From NCBI GenBank assembly GCA_006937955.1, contig SSNP01000008.1, positions 7,120,083-7,184,082 of the forward strand: 64,000 nucleotides of DNA, given 5' to 3'. This document shows positions 44,881 to 57,321 of the stretch, in pieces. The position numbers and the translations under genes are program-made. This stretch comes from Pachypanchax playfairii. Taxonomy: Eukaryota; Chordata; Actinopteri; Cyprinodontiformes; Aplocheilidae. The stretch's first letter is position 1; each line of letters starts with the position of its first letter. The notes beneath the pieces are model-generated. The model saw only the letters and a program-made list of their open reading frames with translations. It was not told the origin of the DNA and searched no databases.

Positions 44881-46620
44881 CGTGGAACACCATTACCCAG
44901 ACTCTCTGCTCATTGTTCTAGGAGACTTAAACAAAGCGAACCTCAGACATGAGCTCCCAAAATTCAGACAGCATGTTACCTGTCCAACCATGGACAGTAA
45001 TATCCTGGATCACTGTTACATTGTCATGAAGGGCGCCTATCATTAAGTTCCTCGTGCAGCTTTGGGTCGTTCTGATAACTGCATTGTTCATCTCCCTACA
45101 GAAGATGAAACTCAAATGTATGAAGGCTGTATTCAAAACTGTGAGAAGATAAATGACTGAGGCAAATGAGAAACTATAGGCCTGCTTCGACTGCACTGAC
45201 TGAACTGCTTTTTACAGATTTAACATCAAACCTGAATAAATTCCCTCACACTGTGGCCTGTTACACCAACTTTCGTGAGAACTTGTGCGTGCGCCAACAA
45301 AAACTTTCTGCACGTACAACAACCATAAACCCTGGTTCACACCCAAACTGAGGTGGATTGGAGAATTCAGAGAAAACATATTCAGCTCTGGAAACAAGCT
45401 CCTGTACAACCAGACCAGAAACATAATTAACAAGGAAATCAGAGTAGCAAAGAAGTGCTACTCTGATAAACTGAAAAACCACTTCTCTACAAACAATGTC
45501 CACTCACAATGGCAAGGTCTGAAAAAAAGTCACTAATTACAGGAGCCCAATCCCCCAGTCTGCAGGGAATCAACACTTAGCAGAGGTGTTGAATGTGTTC
45601 TATTACAGATTTGACGAGCCTTTCTTCACACCTTCCACCTGTATGGATATCACGCCTTGTTCTCCACCACCACTGTCCCTCCCAAACCCCCACACATCAG
45701 CTGTGTGAGGATGAGGTCAGCTTTTTAGGAGACAATAAAGCCCCTTTCAGACAGGCCATGAAAAAAGTTAATGTTCCCGGCTTCGTCCGTTACACTTTTC
45801 TGTCTGAAAGCTGTTTAAAAGCAGCCGAAAGGCTAAGCTTAAAAAAAAAGTGACGTGTCTGAAAGTACAACTCTGATTAAATACCAGATCGAATTCGCCG
45901 CAAATATTCCCAAATGTCTGTCTGAAAACGGCTTTAGAAAGGAAGGCTCCAGGTCCAGACGGTGTTTTTCCTTCCTGCCAAGAGGTCTGTGAACACTTGT
46001 CTCCCATCTTTACAATAATCTTCAACACCTCACTGGAGCTTTGAAAGTCCCTTCCTGCCTGGAAAGCTCTACCATCATCTCGGTCCCCAAAACACCCTCC
46101 ATCCAGTGATTATATGACTACAAACCCATCGCCCTGAAATCTGTAGTCATGAAATCCGTTGAAAGGCTGGTGTTGAATTACCTAAAGTCCATAACAGGAT
46201 CCCTGCTGGACCCCATGTAGTTTGCATACAGGGAAAACAGTTCAGTGGATGATGCAGTCTACATGGGGCTGCATTATTTCCTGCAACACCTTGACACTGC
46301 TAGGATGTACACCAGGATGTTGTTTATGGACTTCAGCTCTGCATTTAATACTGTACCATCCTCCCAGAAGTCCTCCAGTCTAAACTGTCCCTGCTCTCTG
46401 CCCCAGCCTCCACTTGCCTTCTGACAAACAGGGCACAGCATGTGGGGCTGGGGAAAATAACATCCAGCACCTGGACCAGCAGCACTGGTGCCCCCCAGGA
46501 AGAGCCCTCCACCCCTGTGTGCTACAGATCTCTGTATGCCAAAACCAACCACAAGATACACTGTCACTATGTAGAACAAACATGTTTAACTCGCCTAATG
46601 AATAAATAACCTCCTCTGTC
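44880..46620 (+). pseudogene. decayed non-LTR retrotransposon polyprotein
   Basis: Plus-strand fragments in correct order across several frames. An endonuclease end comes first (LLIVLGDFNKANLRHELPKF near 44900, LDHCYIV), then a linker (NNHKPWFTPKLR near 45320, SQWQGLKK near 45510). Reverse transcriptase motifs follow (SVVMKSVERLVLNYL near 46150, FAYRENSSVDDAVYMGLHYF near 46220, MLFMDFSSAFNTVP near 46320). Stops, frameshifts and a nested MITE (about 45735-45945) break it. The layout fits the jockey/CR1/Rex1 group of fish LINEs; the exact family is not certain. Confidence 0.8.
45735..45945. mobile_element. MITE nested in the decayed LINE
   Basis: AAGCCCCTTTCAGACAGGCC at the left and TGTCTGTCTGAAAACGGCTTT at the right form imperfect inverted ends about 200 bp apart. 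The segment interrupts the LINE reading order. A related short piece is at about 40437-40512. Confidence 0.5.
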
Positions 46621-48540
46621 ATAAAAAAAAATATATATCTATACCTGCACTGTACTCATACATGTCAACCTTATGAGAATTAGGGAGACCATAGGGGGTT
46701 GCCAGTAGTGTTGGAGTGCTGGGGAAGGGGTTAATTTTTGCAGCAGGGTGGGAGCATTTGGTCCTTCAGTGTCAGAAATCAGGAGAAATTCGGGAGAGAG
46801 GTGGCTCCGGGAGTTTTTCAGTGGGGCACTAAAATTCAGGCGTCTCTCGGGAAAATCGGTAGAGCTGACGTGTATGAATGTACTACCTGACTTCAAACCA
46901 CCAATAAGACTTTCATAATGGAAAAATAATACTAATGTATCTTCTAGGGGGGCAACTGTAGCCTAATGGGAAGTAGATTGCCTCTCATTCAACTGAACCA
47001 TACAAAATGGCTGCCCTCTGCTCCTCACATAACAGGTAAGGATGGGTCAAATGCAGAACCTGAGTTTCCCAAAGAAAGATTAGTAAAGTAAAACATTATT
47101 ATTATTTTATGTGTGTTTTATGTCCAACACTCTCTATTATCTCTATATATGTCTGTTTGTATGAACAATAAAGTAAATTAAATGTTTTTTATAAGATAAG
47201 TTGTTGGGGACTCTGGGTTTTGGGTAGATGCCTTTTCTGTTACTTGTGTTTTCTACCTCACAGTGGAGCTCTGGGCACCACGATACTGCTCTGGCTGTGG
47301 AAGGAGAATTGTCTGGTCTGGAGTCATACCTGCCACTTGTCATCTGATCAACACTGCTCAAAAGTTGAGCCTCTGCCATTGCTGACAGACCACTGTAACC
47401 GCATGGTGAATCTTGGCCTATTGTGAGAATTATTTCCTGTGAAGTCATTTCAGTGACAAAGTGAAATTCTTGAAGACACACACAAATCTTAAACCCTGTG
47501 TTCTCTGCTCTGTTTTCAGTGCTCCTTTCGGACTCCTGCCATCATACTCAGCAAGATCCTCAAATCACTTCCAAATGACGATCCTTCATCGCCAGTGTAC
47601 AGCTACGGTCACATTTCTGCATCATTTCTGAGTTCTCTGAATTCTGTCACAAAAACTCTCTGAAGTATTTTCTATTTCAAGAATGCAGATTCCTACAATA
47701 GTCTTCTGCTGCACTTTGAAGTGCATGTGTGAACATCAGCCAAAATACATTATTTGCAAATCCTTCAAAAAATTATTGTTATAATTAATCTTTTTCAGAA
47801 GCTATTGTTGCCTGCAACACATTTATGTTAAACTAATTTTATGTTACCCACCAATTATTTAATCTTGTGATGTTACAATGATTCTCAACAGATTCTGATT
47901 TGACGTTTGTAAATGGATTGTTTTTCCCTTTATCTTATATTGGGAATCAGACTTAGATTTTTTTTAGCCTGGTCTGAGATTGCAAATGTTTAATTTTCTC
48001 ATTGACTATAGAGAGGGGGAAATAAAGAGTATAATCACAGGTTGTTGATTAATGTTGTAAAACAAAACTGTCATAATTTGTGTTGTTTAAACAGGAAACA
48101 GGAAAAAACACAGGAGGCTCAGCGATGAAGTAAAAAAAAAACAATGCATTAACAAAGAAACAAAAAGGCTGCCATGGCAGCAAAATTAAGATTTACAAAA
48201 CTACAGGGATATAAGAGACACTGAGGATTAAGACGTTAATGTGGCAACAAGGAACACTGAGTGAGCTCAGTATTTAAACAGAGGAAGGTGGATGAGTGAT
48301 TGAGAACACCTGGAGAGGAGAAGAAGAGATACAAATCAGAGAGATGTGAAACAGCTGATGAGAGAGAGTGAAAATGGAGGCACTATAGTGTGAAAGTAGG
48401 TCATTATTGATCAGGAGGTAATTTTCTCAGTGCCAGCCCCCAGCAGGCCACATGGAATAATTATCTTTGTGCAACCCCAACCCCCCCCCCATTAGTATTA
48501 ATAATACTACTAGCAGTACTAATACTAATGACTTGCAGAT
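46621..48540. other. repeat-rich spacer between NITR-7 and NITR-8
   Basis: A SINE-like piece lies at about 46945-47105: GGGGGCAACTGTAGCCTAATGG head, AAATGCAGAACCTGAGTTTCCC, then an ATTATTATT tail. A dispersed-repeat-like stretch at about 48070-48380 is rich in AACAGGAAACAGG and AGAGAG. A C run lies at 48480-48489. The frames at 47143-47481 on both strands are not recognisable as a known gene. Confidence 0.5.
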
Positions 48541-48906
48541 ATTCATGGAACAGTTAACTGACACTGACAGAGAAGAGTCACAGACTTCAGAGTGAAACAT
48601 CATGTCAGATTTTATATTTTATTGTTCTGTTTTCTTTCACATAAAAAAAGAAAAGTAATTTATGAATTATGTCATTGTCTTTTACATTTTGACATTTATC
48701 GAAACAACTCCAGGTTTTTTGTGAAATGGGTAGATTTTCTAACAGACAAACAAATACAGACAATCACACAAAATCTTTGCATCTGAGAAATTATTGAACA
48801 TCTTATAGTACAAAATTGTGATTTTTTTTAAAACAACTGTCTCCTTAAAAAGTAGATATTTATTTACTCTCACATCGGTGGTTGATGCTGTAAAAAACAT
48901 TAATAA

Positions 48907-50887
48907 TCAGAGTTTAACTTGGGAGTAAACACTTTCCTGATTCTTCATCTCTCTCGTCTTCTTTACTCGTGTACTTTTCCTTCCAGAGAAATCCAATGCA
49001 GCGTATTTCAGATCTGGTCCATCTTCAGTCTGTGTAGTAAGTAAGTAAGTAAAGAGTTTATTTAAGTGTCCTGCACAACAAGGTGCCCAGCCCTCATGGG
49101 CTTACAAGACACTCGCACACAATATACTTTAAATTACAAGATGGTCATCCAAAAAAAAGGTCAGAATCCATTACCAATAATACATTCCCGTATTATTTTA
49201 CAAATACAGGGTTCTCTTACGCAACTTCCATGCCAACTCCAAAAACTTTGCTAATGTAAATACCTCCTCCCTGTAGTAAATATTAGGTTCATTACGAAGT
49301 TAAATTGTTACATATGTATTGAGAAATGTTTATATATTGAAAGAAATGATGTCTTGTATCTGTGCTTACATCATGATCTCTTGGTTGGCTCAAACTGTCG
49401 CATCTTGCCTGTGAAGACAAACTTGAGTTTTCTTTTCCTAAAAAGGAAGAAGCACATGAAAATCATCTGACTTTTCATCCAAAGATGATTTAACAAGTTG
49501 TTATTCTGCATTGTGAGGATTTAAATTTTCAAAGATAAATAAAGCAGAACCAATTCTGAATCGCTTCTTGCAACATTATTGTGTCATAACGTGACCAATA
49601 AGCTGTTAGAAAGACTGTCAACGTCTTCAGACATCCAAACCCCCAATTCACTGAATAACACTTACTTTTACATGGTTTACATGCTGCTCTTGAAGTTCGA
49701 TAACAGAAGAAAACAATATTTACAGACACAGAAAGGGCCAAGCAGATTATTGTTATCACCAGTAGAGTAGATTCAGTATTTGCTGTTTGTTCTGTAAAAT
49801 GAAGATAAAAGACATTTTAAAAAAGACTCAGTTATGTTTGCACTAACATTATAGAAGTAATAATATTACTGTATATTATCCACTAATAAGCATAAAATAA
49901 TACCTTCTATTTTAGTTCCATTTCCAATTAAAATGTGTCCACATGTGGCCACAGCACAGTAATAAGTTCCAGGATCAGAGGAGCTGACAGTCTTAGAGAA
50001 GTTAAAAACACATCTTAAATCAGATTTATTTCTACACTCATGTCGTTTTCCATCAGTGTAAATGATGTTTGGATGAGTATTTTCTGATGTTGTTCTGAAC
50101 CAGAACACGCTGAGATCTTCTGAACACGGCTTGTTCACGGAGTCAGAAAAGACTGAACACTGAAGAGTCACTGGGTCTCCTGGATGGACTGGATTTAATC
50201 CTGTCTGCTGTTGAACAACAGTGTAGTTCAATGTCTTCTCACTGTTTCCTACAGAATATAATATAATACTGTTAGAAATTATTATTTAAATTATAGGTGT
50301 GTTTTCTCATTTGAAAGACAGGCTTGAAGATACCCAAAACAATTCAAATAAAAAGCAGTTCATGCACACGTTACCTTTTATAGTTAAATATGTGCCATTC
50401 CAAATATTCTTTGTCCAGTCGATGAAAGCGCAGTGATACATTCCTTCATCTTCTTGAACTGTTTTCAGGATAATCAGAATGCTGATTTCATCATTAAAAA
50501 TTGCATTCATTCTTGAAGTAGAAACATTTTGTCCATGTTCAGGTGCTGCATGATTCCGCAGTTTGAAAACTAACTTTAGAGAATCTCCTGTTATTTGTTT
50601 GTACCAGTGAAGTTTACCACTGTTATCCTTTTCTTTAGGCAAAGCACATGTCAAATTAACAGGTTCACCAAGTCGAACAGTGATCACTGGAACCGAAGTG
50701 TCTGCATTAGATAAAAGTAGAACATGTTAAACAATAAAGTCAGTAAAGTTGACGTTAAAGAATTAGGACAAGATGAACCTAAGCAGTTTTAATTTTGGAA
50801 GTCATGTAAATACTTCATTATAAATAACTATAGATGGAACTTACATCCTTGGTGAAAGAGAAGCAGTGTCACCCAGAAGAGAATCAT
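48907..50887 (-). CDS. nitr: NITR-8: inhibitory-type NITR, double ITIM (class A tail)
   Basis: Minus strand. Exons in transcript order: 50887-50845 (leader MILFWVTLLLFHQ), 50701-50375 (V), 50248-49904 (I), 49791-49666 (TM), 49437-49370, 49029-48907; 343 residues. The V has LTCAL, LHWYKQITG and DEGMYHC, ending WNGTYLTIKG. The I domain has LQC, NKPC, HECRN, LRC and YYCAVATC, and a J-like ending IGNGTKI with Ile in place of Phe. The TM (LLVITIICLALSVSVNIVFFCY) is uncharged, with Arg just after it. The tail has consensus ITIMs LKYAAL and SVYSQV. NITR-11 is a near copy: exons 5 and 6 encode almost the same protein, and the I exon there has one extra Asp codon (RHDECRN against RHECRN). Intron 5 carries a retroelement insertion (49031-49275). 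Likely an inhibitory lymphocyte receptor. Confidence 0.93.
49031..49275 (-). mobile_element. retroelement insertion in NITR-8 intron 5
   Basis: The paralogous NITR-11 intron reads TGTGTAGTAAATATTAGGCT without interruption, while here TGTGTAGTAA and CTGTAGTAAATATTAGG flank about 240 extra bases. The insert starts with a GTAA repeat (AAGTAAGTAAGTAAAG), which on the minus strand is a simple TTAC tail. Target duplication approximately TGTAGTAA. Family not assigned. Confidence 0.7.
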
Positions 50888-50934
50888 TTTCACACTGTCA
50901 ATGCTGGGGCTCTTTAGTCTATATTGCAGTGAAA

Positions 50935-51010
50935 GAAGGAGGTGGGGTGATCCAGGGTCTCTGATTGGTTAATTCAAAACATACCATAAAAATGCATTTC
51001 CTGTTTCACT
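50935..51010 (-). promoter_or_regulatory. NITR-8 promoter module
   Basis: Minus strand: AACAGGAAATGC (ETS core, about 51005-50994), AACCAATCAGA (CCAAT at 50968-50964), and ATCACCCCACCTCC (about 50951-50938). Same order as NITR-4 to NITR-6. Inferred. Confidence 0.5.
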
Positions 51011-51049
51011 GGTCTCTCCTTTTCAGGTGCTCTGACCCCATTGAAGCAA

Positions 51050-51569
51050 TTATCATAAAAATGTTACAATTTTAAGAAAGTTTTGTGTTCTAATAATATA
51101 GAGTAGCTCAGTGATAAAACAATGAAGTGAAATGTTTTCTGTTTTTTTCTTCCTTGAAAGAATGAAGAAAAAGTGTTAAAATTAATTAAAATAAGTGTGT
51201 TATATACAGTATATATTTGTAAACATGTAATGCAATTTAGAAATTTTTAACATTATATTGTAATGAGGAAAAGAGGTAAAGTGAAAGAAACATACATTTG
51301 TTTTTGACTATTGTGATTTGTGAAGAGAGGGACTAAAGTTGTGTTTGTTCCAGAAGCTGGCTGTGGGAGGACAGTTCAGAAAGGAGGAACCTTTATCTGA
51401 AAGGATTATTATGCCTGTTTAGGCCAGTCCACGGGACAAGGAGTTGTAGAACAGTCCCTCATTTGTGTGTGTGGAAGGTCCTGAAAAACTTTCTAGATGT
51501 TCACATCATGGTGATAGCTATGGCAGCCACGGAGGAGATTTCCTAAAACCTTGGTCACAATGACCCTTA
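51050..51569. other. non-coding spacer
   Basis: AT-rich; nothing recognised. Confidence 0.5.
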
Positions 51570-51960
51570 TGAACGCATCATTCATACAAATCTCCCATTT
51601 ACTACAAAATTTGGAGTTTGTGAACATTTGTGGAGGTGGATACTGTTTCCTACAGAAAGTTGGAAGAACTGCTGCATGAGTAACTTGATGAATTGAGAAT
51701 ATGAGGTGATTATCTTCTGTAAACTGGCTAGAGAGTACTTGCTCTCTTCATACAGGTGCATTGGAACCTTCCTCTGGTCTACCGACAACCATCTTAAAGA
51801 AATTCTTGTTGTAAGATGTACAACCCTAAATTCTGTGTGTTGATCATTACAACTGCTCTGAAATTTGAGGACATGCTTCTAATTTCCAAGATGACAATAG
51901 TCCAGAGAGATTCTAGCTGCAACTTTTACAGCTGCAACTACAGGAAGGAGAAAATCTACT
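51570..51960. repeat. diverged duplicated segment, copy 2 (pair at 29160-29610)
   Basis: See the entry at 29160; same orientation and block order, with small deletions. No shared open frame. Confidence 0.55.
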
Positions 51961-52299
51961 GGCTCTAACCACTGCTTTTGAGGACCTAAAGAGAGGACAG
52001 CCATGCTGGTGGATGCAGGAATGGATTCAGAGGAAGCACCTCTAAAGCCAGCACCAGATTCAGTTAACCCTAACCCTGGATCACGAGTTAGATGGGGCCA
52101 CGACACCTTTGCTGAGCTGTTGCATCGTGTTGCCTCACGTATAATAAAAAATGAGAAGTGTAATTTTCCAGAAACAACTACTTTTTATTATCATGTCTTT
52201 TATGTTATTGTAATAACATGCAGTTCTCTACAATTTTATGAGTAAATAATATATAAAATAAAAAGTTGATAATCCCAGATCATCATGTGCTGTGATTAG

Positions 52300-52331
<32 letters not shown>

Positions 52332-52710
52332 CGACCACTTTTTCCAATAATGATTAATCTAACGTGTTACTATTTCCATACCAGTAGGGAGCTGTGACTA
52401 CTGTCATCGTTGACATTACTGTTACTGTAAGTATTGGTAAAACTGGTTGTTGTAACTAAATTACTTTGGGAAGGAGTAATCTGTAGTCAGAAATTGGATG
52501 AATATGTCAAGGTAACAGTGGCAACACTGTCTATCTACTTGTCTAATATTTTGACAGATGTTTGATATATTTTATACTGACTTCCTGTTGCTATCTGAAA
52601 GAAAGGTTTTTTTTTTTTAGCCAGACACCATGAGGTAACAGAACGTGTCCAGTGGGTCTCTATATGTGTGCATGTGCACATTAACAACTTTACCAGGTTC
52701 ATAAAAAGTT
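51961..52710. other. spacer upstream of NITR-9, with a (CTGC)n microsatellite
   Basis: Contains a CCTG/CTGC tetranucleotide run at about 52302-52332. Otherwise no recognised feature; the frame near 51879-52106 is featureless. Confidence 0.55.
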
Positions 52711-52714
52711 GTAC

Positions 52715-52812
52715 ATTATTTCCTCTGTGGTTAAACAGAGAAACATCACGATAAAAAAGCCAATCAGATCATTTGAAAATTGTTCACTCCCACTTTGCAA
52801 GATTATATTAGG
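52715..52812 (+). promoter_or_regulatory. NITR-9 promoter module
   Basis: ATTATTTCCTCTGTGGTT at about 52716-52732 (ETS core plus TGTGGT), CCAAT at 52760-52764, ACTCCCACTTT at about 52787-52797, and TATATTAGG near 52804. Order and spacing match NITR-1 to NITR-3, although the gene lies about 34 kb away among minus-strand genes. Function inferred. Confidence 0.6.
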
Positions 52813-52854
52813 GCGGATCATCGTATGATCTGCCTTTAGTTGAATATAGCAAAC

Positions 52855-54431
52855 ATGAAAATGTTGTTCATAATTTCTGCACTGCTGATGCTCAAAACTG
52901 GATGTAAGTATACTTAAAGATTAAATACACTCAAATATTCACGTTAGTCTCACTCACTCATTCGTTCATTATTATGTTCATGTTATTCTGTTTCTTTTGA
53001 TGATAATTGAAAATGTTTGGGGAATTTATTTTCAGGCTGCACTGAAGATGAAAAGTTTGTGACAAAGACTGTTGATGTTGGACAAAATGTGACTCTGATG
53101 TGTCCTCGACAGAAATCTCGTTTACACCAAGAAACCTGGTTCTGGATCAGATTTGTTTCTGGAAACCGTCCAGAGTTTCTTGGTGCCGCATTCAGCTATC
53201 TGACAGATGGAGTTGCTAGTGCTCCCGACATTAACGTAAATCATGATGAAGAAGCTTTTATGTTGCATATTAATGGAACTAAGCTGAGTGATACTGGACT
53301 TTACTACTGTGGTAGAGTCAGAAATCTTAACATGATCATTACTAATGGAACGTTTCTGAAGATTAAAGGTAAATACAAGTTAAACTATGTAAAAAAAAAT
53401 TAACTAAAAATATTTTTTCTTCCGAAGAGTGAAAAATATTTATTTTTAAAATCTTGTCTTTTATTTCCCAGATACAGAATCAGATATCACTGCTGTCACT
53501 CAAGAGGCTCCGTCTGATCCGGCCCGTCCAGGAGACCCAGTGACTCTGCAGTGTTCAGTCCTCTCTGATACTGAGAGGAAAACCTGCTCAGCAGATCCCA
53601 GAGTGTTCTGGTTCAGAGCTGGATCAGATGAGACGCATCCCAAACTAATTTATACTCATGAAAACAGTAGAGAAGAATGTGAGAAGAGTCATGAAGCGGA
53701 CTTTACACAGAAATGCGTGTACAACTTCTCCAGGAACATCAGCCCCTCTGATACTGGAACCTTTTACTGTGCTGTTGCCACATGTGGAGAGATCCTGTTT
53801 GGAAATGGAGTAAAACTGGAGATTGAAGGTATCTATATTAGTTTTCATATTTAACAATAATAATTCAGAAGCTAGTCGACAAGTCCCAGAAGTTTAATTC
53901 AAATATAATGTAGAATTTTTTCAAGATTTGAAAAAACAAACATTTGATTTTATCTGTTTTATTTTTCCAGAACCCAAAATAGTTCTGATTCTGTTATGTG
54001 CTGCTTTGAGTGCGAGTCTCGCTGTTATATTCTGCCTCATTTATGCCATCAGGAAGAAAAGTTGTGGATGTTGTAGTGGTAATACAAGTTTTATACATCA
54101 GTACTATATCAAATTACATTTTGTCAAAACTACAAATTATTAACTTTTATGTTAATACATTTTCTGTCACTCTGTAAACAGTTTCTGATAGAAGTCATCA
54201 ACAAATTCAACAGGTAAAGTAAAAGGAAACTTAGCATATTGTTTTTCATAATACCATGTAATTTATCATGTATTTTTCCATAAACCTGATATTTTTCTTC
54301 AGAGAGATGAACATACTTTGGTTTATGCTGCACCAACATTCACCAAGAGAAAAGCTGCAAAAGCAGAAAGACGGAAAGAAAAAGCACCTCTGGAGGAGAC
54401 GGTCTACAATGATGTTAAAACATTTCATTAA
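52855..54431 (+). CDS. nitr: NITR-9: NITR with class C tail, plus strand among minus-strand genes
   Basis: Exons: 52855-52903 (leader MKMLFIISALLML), 53036-53368 (V), 53472-53828 (I), 53971-54078 (TM), 54182-54213, 54303-54431; 335 residues. The first ATG of the leader exon is taken; a second in-frame ATG at 52861 would give the 43-nt exon length of the paralogues. The V has LMCPR, WFWIRFVSG and DTGLYYC, so it belongs with NITR-1 and NITR-2 rather than its neighbours. The I domain has six cysteines, FYCAVATC and FGNGVKL. The TM (VLILLCAALSASLAVIFCLIY) is uncharged, followed by IRKK and three cysteines (SCGCC) that could be palmitoylated. The tail has LVYAAP (near-ITIM) and TVYNDV, which fits the ITSM pattern TxYxxV. 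Probably inhibitory or dual-signalling; inferred. Confidence 0.92.
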
Positions 54432-54714
54432 AACATTTATATTGTTTTGTAATTGTGATTAATGGGGTTCCTACATTTCCAAAACAACTAATCATGCACT
54501 TTAATTACTGAAAGATAAATTGTGTGTTAACACACAATAACAGTTTTCAGCCTGATTTCAGTGGATGTACAATGTTTCTTGTTCTTCACATTTTATATGT
54601 GAAAAATTCAATCCACCTATTTGTCTCTTTTGTAACACAGTACCTGTTTTTAGTAGATGAATAAATGTTACAAGTATAACATCTGTAGTATATGTGGAAA
54701 TTATTGCAAAATGA
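54432..54714. other. 3' flank of NITR-9
   Basis: AT-rich, ending at an assembly gap; nothing else seen. Confidence 0.5.
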
Positions 54715-54806
54715 NNNNNNNNNNNNNNNNNNNNNNNNNNNNNNNNNNNNNNNNNNNNNNNNNNNNNNNNNNNNNNNNNNNNNNNNNNNNNNNNNNNNNN
54801 NNNNNN
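54715..54806. other. assembly gap (N run)
   Basis: 92 N bases. Confidence 0.99.
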
Positions 54807-57321
54807 CTCAGTAGTATTCATAAACACTCTAATCTAACAGGCTGTTTCACATCATGAAGGTGGATTTAATAAAGATTAAATTTTGTTCTCAGGATTTTAA
54901 ACACAGTATAACATTGACTCAGTATAATGTTATTAGTGACACCAGCTGCTGGTAAAATGCCATTAAAGTATTTTGCAGTCCTGGTCTATAAAGAGGAAGG
55001 AAGTGAGAATGTTTTTTTTCTGTGACTATTATTGGCACATGTATGTTCTCTAATACAATTTTTAGTAAACAGATTCATAGTGGCTTATGTTCATGTCAGA
55101 TCAGCCTTGATGATTGTATTATACAAAACGTGTGTATTATACATAAATGTATACTAAAATAAAAAACCCTCTATATTTATTGTCTCACACTGTAAATCTG
55201 TCATGAGAGCAGGAAGTGAAGCCACATGCCTTTGATTGAGTAACTTTGACCAGTAACTGAAACTATTGTCTGCTCTGTGTTTCTACTCAATATTTTACCA
55301 GATGTTTGATATACTGACAGAATACAGACAGTGGATGTTGCTGCTTCTGCTGGTGTGGGAGGAAGAGTGATTAGCACAGGCAGTCCAGTATCTTACACAA
55401 TAAATCCAACTTACAAGCAGACAAATCCAAACACAATCCGAGGTCACATACCAGATTTGATGGGCAGATAAACAGATAGGAGCTGAGACAGAGGCAGGTC
55501 GAAGACTCACAAGCTTTGTTGGAGCTCATCAGAAGCAGACGGGTTCCAATGGGGCTAGCAAGAGAGGTGGTCTGCGGCAGGGGAACGTTACGACAGTGAG
55601 CTTTCACAGGGGACCAGTAGGGGGAGAGCGAGAGCAAAACTTACTTAGTTCTGCTTTAATAACACCAGGTCATCTAAGTTTAAGACTAGTGGCATTAATA
55701 TATCTGTGCTTCATTAATAATCCTGTGACCCTTCAAGGACCATTTTCAATCCGTGCTCTCAAACAAACAGATTGTTATTCACAGCCTAACACTGTGGTCG
55801 TAAAGAAGAAACTGTAAAATTTTAATTTGTATTTGTGTAACTTTTTAATTCTCATAGAGAACAGATACTCCACATGTAGAGTAAAAACATAAACTGTCTG
55901 ACTCAGACCAATCATGTGTTAGCATTGTGCTTTGGGGCGGGTGTTCAGGCGCGATTAGCAGCAAGTGCCCAGGCAGGCAAAGCAAAACAAACATGGCCGT
56001 TCTGCTGGATGTATGCATGCATAAAAGCGGCTATTTAATCTATTTTAAGATAACTATGATTTCCTAGTTGAAAAAAGAGCAAAGGGAAGATTTCCTGATG
56101 GTAATGATGTATGTGCTTTTCTCCTGACTGGATTTGACAAGACCTTTATTTACTGTGATTGGCTAAAAACAAGTCATGATAGGCAGAGACTTGCTGGCGC
56201 AGCTTCCAATAAGCTGAAAATATTATACCAGATGGCCCTCCCTCATTCAGACAGAGCAGTTCTGGATCCGACTGGTTAGTGGTGCTACACATAGATCTGG
56301 CAGAACCAGGTTATTAGCTTCCAGTTGGTGTAATTTAAATTCCCCTTTTAACACACAGACTTCCTATTGATCAAGTTCTATTGCACACAAAAAAATTAAG
56401 TACTAAGCAACCTAATACATTATCAGCGTCCAAAAATCCTTGTTACACTATATTTGTCAACACTGACTTCTTCTTATGTTGCCAAAGAACTTCAAATAGT
56501 TATTTACTTTTTGTTTTACTTTTCTTGTTGTTACCATAGAAAAACTATCGTAAATCATATGTCCCAGTTTTATGCAGCATTTTTTTTTACTTTTGTGGAG
56601 AGAGAAGACAGGGTGAAAAAAAGAGAAGAGAGTGTTTCATTGAGCTGCAACTGTTGTCAACAGCAAATTTCAACCTCAACCACATTGAATTGATATGAAC
56701 AACACTGGGTTGTATCACCTCTAAATGATGTAATTGCAAGTGTAAACTTCAAACAAATTAGATCAGTCACACTTTCTTGTTGAAATTTAACACTTTTTAA
56801 GTCAAGTAACACACAAAGTGTTTCACACCACAAAGTGACTTTAACATATATTCACATTTGATGGTGATGAACTACATATTGTTGCCACAGCTGCCTGAAA
56901 CAGGCTGACAACTAATTTGTGTCATATAGTCACTCTGACATGTTTGTTGTGTGATGATTTGTTTTGCAACATGATGTGGTAAATGAAACATGCTGAGGGC
57001 TGGTTTATTGTACATTTTAATCAAACATAGATGTTTAAAGGAACGACAGTCATGCAAAATTTGACAATTAAGCATTTCCTTGAACAACAATAAATTCTTT
57101 GTTTTACATGGAGGAGATTGGTTCTTTATTGGGTCCTTGTTTCAGTAGTTGTTGTCTAACGCTCTAAAAAAAACTTCCAAACAATTCTCAAAATTAAATT
57201 TGCAGACACTGACAAAACTTTTTTTATAAACAAAACAATTTGAATTGCGTACAACAATGTAGTACACTATAGCTCAAAGTAAATATAGATTAAAGTTCAG
57301 TACAAGGTGATACCAAACAAC
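54807..57321. other. intergenic stretch between NITR-9 and NITR-10
   Basis: About 2.5 kb without a recognised gene. The segment at about 55560-56380 is richer in GC and may be one or more decayed DNA elements. The last about 250 bases are the probable NITR-10 3' UTR. Confidence 0.5.

Noticed and set aside
47143..47481. Minus-strand 112-codon frame
   Set aside because: No recognisable domain; surrounded by repeat-type sequence; probably chance or repeat-derived.
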